DNA from: Pseudomonas fluorescens
GTDB lineage: Bacteria; Pseudomonadota; Gammaproteobacteria; Pseudomonadales; Pseudomonadaceae
Direction of reading: 5' to 3'
DNA length: 64,000 bases
Assembly: GCF_005938625.1 (NCBI RefSeq)
Contig: NZ_VCNJ01000042.1
Coordinates: 1-64,000, forward strand
In this document: positions 59,315-64,000 of the stretch, piece after piece
Layout: every line of letters begins with the position of its first letter
Position numbering within the stretch: the first letter of the stretch is position 1
Notes under the pieces: model-generated
The model's input: the letters and a program-made list of their open reading frames with translations, nothing else
Database searches by the model: none
What the model was told of the DNA's origin: nothing
Made by a program: the position numbers and the translations under genes

Positions 59315-60885
59315 GCGGTTTCGTCGACCCAGCGGTGTTCGAGGCGGGTTTGGTTGCCTTGCGGCGGCGTGCCGAGGTGGCAGTCGATGTCGCCAACGTT
59401 GAGCCCGCGATCAAGCAGGCGCTGGCGCAGGGCGAACAGGTTGTTTTCGATCAGGTCGGCGGTGTACGGCCGTTCGGCCCACAGTTGGCTGGACAGGCTG
59501 CCGGCGATCAACTGCGCCTGAATCTGCATCGGCCCGAGCGGTTCCATGTCGAATGCCAGATCGACGCGCCACAGTTGCTGTTTGGGCTCGCGCTCGTCGC
59601 GACGTTCATTCGGTTGCGGCTCTCGCTCCGGCGCTTCTTCACGCTGGAACTTGACCTGCAGCGGCACGATGTCCTGCAGGTTGCGCATGGGGATTTCCAG
59701 TTGCCAGGTGCTGAGCAGGCGCCCGTCGTCGGTGACGCCGGTTTGTTCCAAACTCGACAGTTGGTGGCTTTGCAGGCGCGAAACAGCGGCGGCAGCGAGG
59801 CGCAGCAATTGCTCCAGATCGCCTTCGCCGTCCAGGCTTTGCAGCAGGCGGTCGGGCAGCGGGAAGCTGCTCGGCACCGGTTTCGCGCTGACCTGGCCGA
59901 GCATGCCGAGGGCGTTGCGCACGAAGCTCGGCAGCGCTTGCGCCAGGGTGTTGGCGGCGATGATCGCGTTGAAACTGGTGCTGCTCGGCAGGCCCGGAGT
60001 CAGTTGTGCGATCAGCTTGAGCAGATCGGCTTTCATGTCAGCGGCCAGCGTCGGGGTTTGTCCGGTCAGCAGTTTGGCTTCGAGGAACACGCCGCTGTTG
60101 GCCAGCGCCAGTGCCACGCCTTTGGCGGTACTCAGTTGCTGCACGTCCGGCAGGCTGGCGAGCAGTTTGTCGACCACTGCGCGCAAATCCTGCGATGTCT
60201 GATCAGTATCGTTCGGCAGATTTTGCAATGCGTTCAACAAGCCTGTCAGTGAAGCCTGACGACTTTGTTGACCGACCAGTTGCTGACTGACGGCCAGTTG
60301 CTCCTGACGACTGCTCATCGGCAGGAACTTGAGGGTTTGTGAATCTTCCACCAACGCTGAAAGCAAAGTGCCAATGCGCAGCGGCTGCGGGCTTTCGATG
60401 GTCAGAGTGCTGCCGCTCTGCGCAGTATTGAGTAGCGTGACCAGCGAGCGGAACACCGCGGCTTGCCCCGGCGTCTGCGGCAGCGCCTGCGAGGTCAGCA
60501 CTTTGCCTTGCAACAGCGTACCGACCGGCAATTGCGCGGTGTCGATGCGGGTGAGGGCGGCGACGCTGCTGGCAATGGCTTGCTGCACGGTAATCGCCAG
60601 ATTGCCCGCCGAGGGCTGAGTGATCGCCAGACTGGTGCCTTGGGGCAACGGCAGATTGCTGGTCGCTTGCACGGTGGTCTGGCGGCCACCGTCGACGGTG
60701 ACCTTGAGCAATAACTGAAAGGTCTGATCCGCCTGCTTGAGCGACAACACCTCGGCCTTGGCGCTTTGCCCGGCGGCAATCAGGCCTTCGACCGGGGTCA
60801 GCAGCTTGAGCAGCTCACCGACCTGCGGGCGAACGGTCGCCGGGGTAGTGGGCGGGAGCGGGAGGATGTTCATTTCGCCTGTCAT
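59311..60885 (-). CDS. Second FliK-like hook-length control domain protein
   Basis: 524 aa from the ATG at 60885 (ATG 60873 is an alternative). Opens with NILPLPPTTPATVRPQ, and ends in the FliK C-terminal domain (about 430-510: MEPLGPMQIQAQLIAG, LIENNLFALRQRLLDRGL). The middle is long, Leu/Gln/Ala rich, repeated-helix like. Different from fliK at 35709. Co-transcribed with the FlhX-like gene. Conserved in pseudomonads, role unproven. Confidence 0.85.
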   Translation of the reverse strand: MTGEMNILPLPPTTPATVRPQVGELLKLLTPVEGLIAAGQSAKAEVLSLKQADQTFQLLLKVTVDGGRQTTVQATSNLPLPQGTSLAITQPSAGNLAITVQQAIASSVAALTRIDTAQLPVGTLLQGKVLTSQALPQTPGQAAVFRSLVTLLNTAQSGSTLTIESPQPLRIGTLLSALVEDSQTLKFLPMSSRQEQLAVSQQLVGQQSRQASLTGLLNALQNLPNDTDQTSQDLRAVVDKLLASLPDVQQLSTAKGVALALANSGVFLEAKLLTGQTPTLAADMKADLLKLIAQLTPGLPSSTSFNAIIAANTLAQALPSFVRNALGMLGQVSAKPVPSSFPLPDRLLQSLDGEGDLEQLLRLAAAAVSRLQSHQLSSLEQTGVTDDGRLLSTWQLEIPMRNLQDIVPLQVKFQREEAPEREPQPNERRDEREPKQQLWRVDLAFDMEPLGPMQIQAQLIAGSLSSQLWAERPYTADLIENNLFALRQRLLDRGLNVGDIDCHLGTPPQGNQTRLEHRWVDETA

Positions 60886-60915
60886 ACGCGGACACAACCT
60901 GAGGAAAATGCACTC

Positions 60916-60942
60916 TTGAGAGTAAGGCACGACATGTATAAT
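60916..60942 (+). promoter_or_regulatory. Sigma70-type promoter for the ccm operon
   Basis: A perfect -10 TATAAT at 60937-60942 with TTGAGA at 60916-60921 as -35 (15-base spacer; 16 if read as CTTGAG). It lies 140 bases before ccmA in the divergent gap. -35 spacing is short, so strength is uncertain. Confidence 0.6.
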
Positions 60943-61082
60943 GCCGCCCGTCTTGCGCTTCGAATAAAAAACATAGCAATTGTTTGACCCAGCTCTCTAG
61001 ATCGAGCCGTCAATGCATCTATGCTGCATCTCTTTAACGGCCGCGCCAGAGCCGACTTGAACCGTATAAGGCCCGTGATCCC

Positions 61083-61718
61083 TTGACCAGTCCTGTCCTG
61101 CAAACCGTTGCCCTCGCGTGTGAACGTGATCTGCGGCTGCTCTTCGAAAATCTCGAATTGAGACTCGCCAGTGGCGATATGGTGCAGATCAGCGGTCCCA
61201 ACGGCAGCGGTAAAACCAGCCTGCTACGCCTGCTGTCCGGGCTGATGCAGCCGACCGCCGGGCAAGTCCTGCTCAATGGTCAGCCGCTGACCGAACAACG
61301 CGGTGAACTCGCACGCAACCTGCTGTGGATCGGCCACGCCGCCGGAATCAAGGATCTGCTGACCCCGGAAGAGAATCTGTCGTGGCTCTGTGCCCTGCAT
61401 CATCCCGCCGAACGCGAGGCCATCTGGCAAGCGCTGGCAGCAGTAGGATTGCGCGGTTTCGAAGATGTTCCCTGCCATAGCCTGTCCGCCGGTCAGCAAC
61501 GCCGCGTGGCGCTGGCGCGTTTGTATCTGGACAGCCCGCCGCTGTGGATTCTCGATGAGCCGTTCACGGCCCTCGATAAACAAGGCGTGGCGCAACTTGA
61601 AGAACATTTGGCCGGGCACTGCGAACGCGGTGGTCTGGTGGTGTTGACCACGCACCACTCGCTGAGCCGGATGCCGGCCGGTTATCGTGATATCGATCTG
61701 GGGAACTGGGCAGTATGA
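61083..61718 (+). CDS. ccmA: Heme exporter ATP-binding protein CcmA
   Basis: 211 aa ABC ATPase of cytochrome c maturation. Walker A GPNGSGKT at 38-45, signature LSAGQQRRVALARL, Walker B LWILDEPF. TTG at 61083 is the only start giving the family N-terminus. With CcmBCD it releases holo-CcmE. Confidence 0.95.
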   Translation: MTSPVLQTVALACERDLRLLFENLELRLASGDMVQISGPNGSGKTSLLRLLSGLMQPTAGQVLLNGQPLTEQRGELARNLLWIGHAAGIKDLLTPEENLSWLCALHHPAEREAIWQALAAVGLRGFEDVPCHSLSAGQQRRVALARLYLDSPPLWILDEPFTALDKQGVAQLEEHLAGHCERGGLVVLTTHHSLSRMPAGYRDIDLGNWAV

Positions 61719-62383
61719 GTGTGTTCGGCCTGCTGGTTGCCCGTGAATCCCGACTGCTGTTTCGCCGCCCGGCGGAGCTGGCCAATCCGCTGATTTTCTT
61801 CGCCATCGTCATCGCTTTGTTCCCGCTGGCCGTCGGCCCGGAAACTCAAGTGTTGCAAAACCTGTCCCCCGGGTTAGTCTGGGTGGCGGCGCTTTTGTCG
61901 GTCCTGCTCTCGCTGGACGGGCTTTTCCGTAGTGATTTCGAAGACGGGTCCTTGGAACAGTGGGTCCTTTCGTCGCACCCGCTGCCACTTCTGGTCTTGG
62001 CCAAGGTGCTGGCACACTGGCTTTTCTCCGGCCTGGCACTGGTTCTGCTGTCACCGTTGCTGGCGTTGATGCTCGGTTTGCCCGCCGCCTGCCTGCCGGT
62101 TTTGCTGTTTTCGTTGCTGCTGGGAACACCGGTGCTGAGCTTGCTCGGCGCGGTGGGCGCGGCACTGACGGTCGGTTTGAAACGTGGTGGCCTGTTGCTG
62201 GCGCTGCTGATTCTGCCGTTGTACATCCCGGTGTTGATCCTTGGCAGTGGCGCCTTGCAGGCTGCCCTGCAAGGCATGCCGGCGACCGGGTATCTGCTGT
62301 GGCTTGGTAGCCTGACCGCCCTGGCGATCACCCTGACACCTTTTGCAATAGCGGCTGGCCTGAAGATCAGCGTCGGCGAATAA
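61715..62383 (+). CDS. ccmB: Heme exporter permease CcmB
   Basis: 222 aa with six membrane helices; SVFGLLVARESRLLFRRPAE and FFAIVIALFPLAVGPE at the N-terminus are typical. ATGA overlap with ccmA. Confidence 0.95.
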   Translation: MSVFGLLVARESRLLFRRPAELANPLIFFAIVIALFPLAVGPETQVLQNLSPGLVWVAALLSVLLSLDGLFRSDFEDGSLEQWVLSSHPLPLLVLAKVLAHWLFSGLALVLLSPLLALMLGLPAACLPVLLFSLLLGTPVLSLLGAVGAALTVGLKRGGLLLALLILPLYIPVLILGSGALQAALQGMPATGYLLWLGSLTALAITLTPFAIAAGLKISVGE

Positions 62384-62461
62384 TGAGGTCTGGTTAAAAT
62401 TTAACCAGCAAAGACCCTGAGACTGCTCACACCGATGAGCGGCATCCGTGATGGAAACAGT

Positions 62462-63217
62462 ATGAACTGGACCTGGTTTCACAAGCTCGGCTCGCCCAAG
62501 TGGTTCTACGGCATCAGCAGCAAGTTTTTGCCGTGGTTGAGCATTGCAGCGTTGCTGCTGATTGGCGTCGGTGTCGTTTGGGGCCTGGCCTTCGCGCCGC
62601 CGGACTATCAGCAAGGCAACAGCTTTCGCATCATCTATATCCACGTACCCGCCGCGATGCTCGCTCAGTCGATCTACGTGATGCTGGCGGTGTGTGGTGT
62701 GGTCGGGCTGGTGTGGAAGATGAAACTGGCCGACGTCGCCCTGCAATGCGCCGCTCCGATCGGCGCGTGGATGACCGCTGTAGCGCTGGTCACCGGGGCG
62801 ATCTGGGGCAAGCCGACCTGGGGCTCGTGGTGGGTCTGGGATGCGCGCCTGACCTCGATGCTGATTCTGCTGTTTCTGTATTTCGGCGTGATCGCGCTGG
62901 GCAATGCCATCAGCAATCGCGACAGCGCCGCCAAGGCCTGCGCCGTGCTGGCCATCGTCGGTGTGATCAACATCCCGATCATCAAATACTCGGTGGAGTG
63001 GTGGAACACTCTCCATCAGGGCGCGACGTTTACCCTCACTGAAAAACCGGCGATGCCGGCGGAAATGTGGCTGCCACTGTTGCTGACCGTGTTGGGCTTC
63101 TACTGTTTCTTCGGTGCAGTGCTGTTGCTGCGCATGCGTCTTGAAGTGCTCAAGCGCGAAGCCCGCGCCAGTTGGGTGAAAGAAGAAGTGCAGAACAGTC
63201 TGGAGGCCGCTCGATGA
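62462..63217 (+). CDS. ccmC: Heme delivery protein CcmC
   Basis: 251 aa, six membrane helices. The heme-binding WWD motif reads WGSWWVWD at 120-127. Loads heme on CcmE. ATG at 62462 gives MNWTWFHKLGSPKWFYG; a start at 62435 is possible but less likely. Confidence 0.95.
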   Translation: MNWTWFHKLGSPKWFYGISSKFLPWLSIAALLLIGVGVVWGLAFAPPDYQQGNSFRIIYIHVPAAMLAQSIYVMLAVCGVVGLVWKMKLADVALQCAAPIGAWMTAVALVTGAIWGKPTWGSWWVWDARLTSMLILLFLYFGVIALGNAISNRDSAAKACAVLAIVGVINIPIIKYSVEWWNTLHQGATFTLTEKPAMPAEMWLPLLLTVLGFYCFFGAVLLLRMRLEVLKREARASWVKEEVQNSLEAAR

Positions 63218-63390
63218 GTTTTGCTTCATTCGGCGACTTTCTCGCCATGGGCCATCATGGCCTGTATGTCTGGTCGGCCTACGGCATCTGTCTGGCGGTG
63301 CTGATCCTCAACGTGGTGGCGCCGATCGCGGCCCGCAAGCGCTATCTGCAACAAGAGGCGCGTCGTCTGCGCCGGGAGAACGGCAAGTGA
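63214..63390 (+). CDS. ccmD: Heme exporter protein CcmD
   Basis: 58 aa single-pass protein (YVWSAYGICLAVLILNVVAP) with a basic tail (RKRYLQQEARRLRREN). ATGA overlap with ccmC, GTGA overlap with ccmE. Needed to release holo-CcmE from CcmABC. Confidence 0.93.
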   Translation: MSFASFGDFLAMGHHGLYVWSAYGICLAVLILNVVAPIAARKRYLQQEARRLRRENGK

Positions 63391-63842
63391 ATCCGCTGCG
63401 CAAGAAACGTCTGATCATCATTCTGGCCATTCTGGTCGGGGTCGGCGCTGCCGTCGGCCTGGCCCTCAGCGCCCTGCAGCAGAACATCAATCTGTTCTAT
63501 ACCCCGACCCAGATCGCCAATGGCGAAGCCCCGCAAGACACGCGCATCCGCGCCGGGGGCATGGTCGAGAAGGGCTCGCTGCAACGTTCGCCGGATTCCC
63601 TCGACGTCAAATTCGTCGTCACCGATTTCAACAAGTCCGTGACCATCGCCTATCGCGGCATCCTCCCGGATCTGTTCCGCGAAGGGCAGGGCATCGTCGC
63701 CCTCGGCAAGCTCAATGCCGACGGCGTGGTGGTGGCCGATGAAGTGCTGGCCAAGCACGACGAGAAGTACATGCCGCCGGAAGTGACCAAAGCCTTGAAA
63801 GACAGCGGTCAATCCGCACCAATACCTGCGAAGGAGGGTTGA
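63387..63842 (+). CDS. ccmE: Periplasmic heme chaperone CcmE
   Basis: 151 aa. N-terminal membrane anchor (RLIIILAILVGVGAAVGLAL), OB-fold domain, and the heme-binding His124 in AKHDEKYMPP with Tyr128 (the HxxxY motif). GTG start. Carries heme from CcmC to CcmF. Confidence 0.96.
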   Translation: MNPLRKKRLIIILAILVGVGAAVGLALSALQQNINLFYTPTQIANGEAPQDTRIRAGGMVEKGSLQRSPDSLDVKFVVTDFNKSVTIAYRGILPDLFREGQGIVALGKLNADGVVVADEVLAKHDEKYMPPEVTKALKDSGQSAPIPAKEG

Positions 63843-63845
63843 TCG

Positions 63846-64000
63846 ATGACGTCGACGATTTTTATTCCTGAGTTGGGTCATCTGGCGATGATTCTGGCGC
63901 TGTGTTTTGCGCTGGTGCAGGCCGTGGTGCCATTGGTGGGTGCCTGGCGCGGCGACCGTTTCTGGATGAGTCTGGCCCAGCCGGCCGCGTGGGGGCAGTT
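63846..64000 (+). CDS. ccmF: Cytochrome c heme lyase CcmF, 5' fragment
   Basis: 51 codons up to the window edge, starting MTSTIFIPELGHLAMILAL with the first membrane segment and FWMSLAQPAAWGQ. Start 3 bases past ccmE. The rest lies outside. Confidence 0.9.
   Translation, partial: MTSTIFIPELGHLAMILALCFALVQAVVPLVGAWRGDRFWMSLAQPAAWGQ

Overview
The window is a bacterial chromosome segment of about 60% GC, almost certainly from a Pseudomonas of the fluorescens group. The grounds are the gene content and order (fliC-flaG-fliD-fliST-fleQ-fleSR-fliEFGHIJ ... flhAF-fleN-fliA-cheYZAB-motCD-parC/parP-cheW, then ccmABCDEF), the three-tier sigma54/FleQ/FliA promoter signals, and intergenic palindromes of the kind scattered through that species complex. 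All assignments come from reading the sequence and family knowledge; no searches were run.

Layout. (1) 1-786: gene-free repeat DNA, including three tandem 111-bp units. (2) 787-7074: a nucleotide-sugar and methyltransferase operon with overlapping genes. It encodes glucose-1-phosphate cytidylyltransferase, CDP-glucose 4,6-dehydratase, a 3,5-epimerase-like protein, a zinc-type C-methyltransferase, an SDR reductase/epimerase, a second methyltransferase and a CmcI-type methyltransferase/hydroxylase. (3) 7129-10044: a large three-domain glycosyltransferase. (4) 10068-16114: a pseudaminic acid pathway (PseB, PseC, an associated methylase, PseF, a PseG-PseH fusion, PseI). (5) 16341-18908: a FabH-like ketoacyl synthase, a MptE/Maf-like protein and an unassigned 88-aa protein. 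Regions 2-5 look like a flagellin glycosylation island feeding the adjacent flagellin gene.

(6) 19151-27163: fliC, flaG, fliD, fliS, fliT and the regulators fleQ, fleS, fleR. (7) 27292-33051: fliEFGHIJ. (8) 33211-35604: the HsbA/HsbR/HptB partner-switching module, followed by fliK. (9) 37520-42917: fliLMNOPQR-flhB. (10) 42918-44434: a variable spacer with a 78-aa unknown gene, palindromic repeats, and a minus-strand DUF6124-type gene behind an unusually structured leader. (11) 44435-50138: flhA, flhF, fleN, fliA, cheY; then cheZ, cheA, cheB, motC, motD, a ParA-like ATPase, a ParP-like CheW-domain protein, cheW and a DUF2802 protein up to 58885. (12) 58985-60885, minus strand: an FlhB C-terminal-domain protein and a second FliK-like protein. 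(13) 61083-64000: cytochrome c maturation genes ccmA-ccmE and the start of ccmF.

How it works together. FleQ (sigma54 activator) sits above FleSR and the basal-body operons, and I find sigma54-type -24/-12 sequences before fleS, fliE, fliK, fliL, flhA and cheY. FliA then drives flagellin from a sigma28-type promoter. FlhF and FleN set flagellar place and number, the Che genes with ParC/ParP build polar chemoreceptor arrays, and the sugar island would decorate the exported flagellin. The least explained elements are the structured leader at 43826-44030, the 88-aa protein beside fliC, the 78-aa protein after flhB, and the fourfold repeat in the CheA linker.
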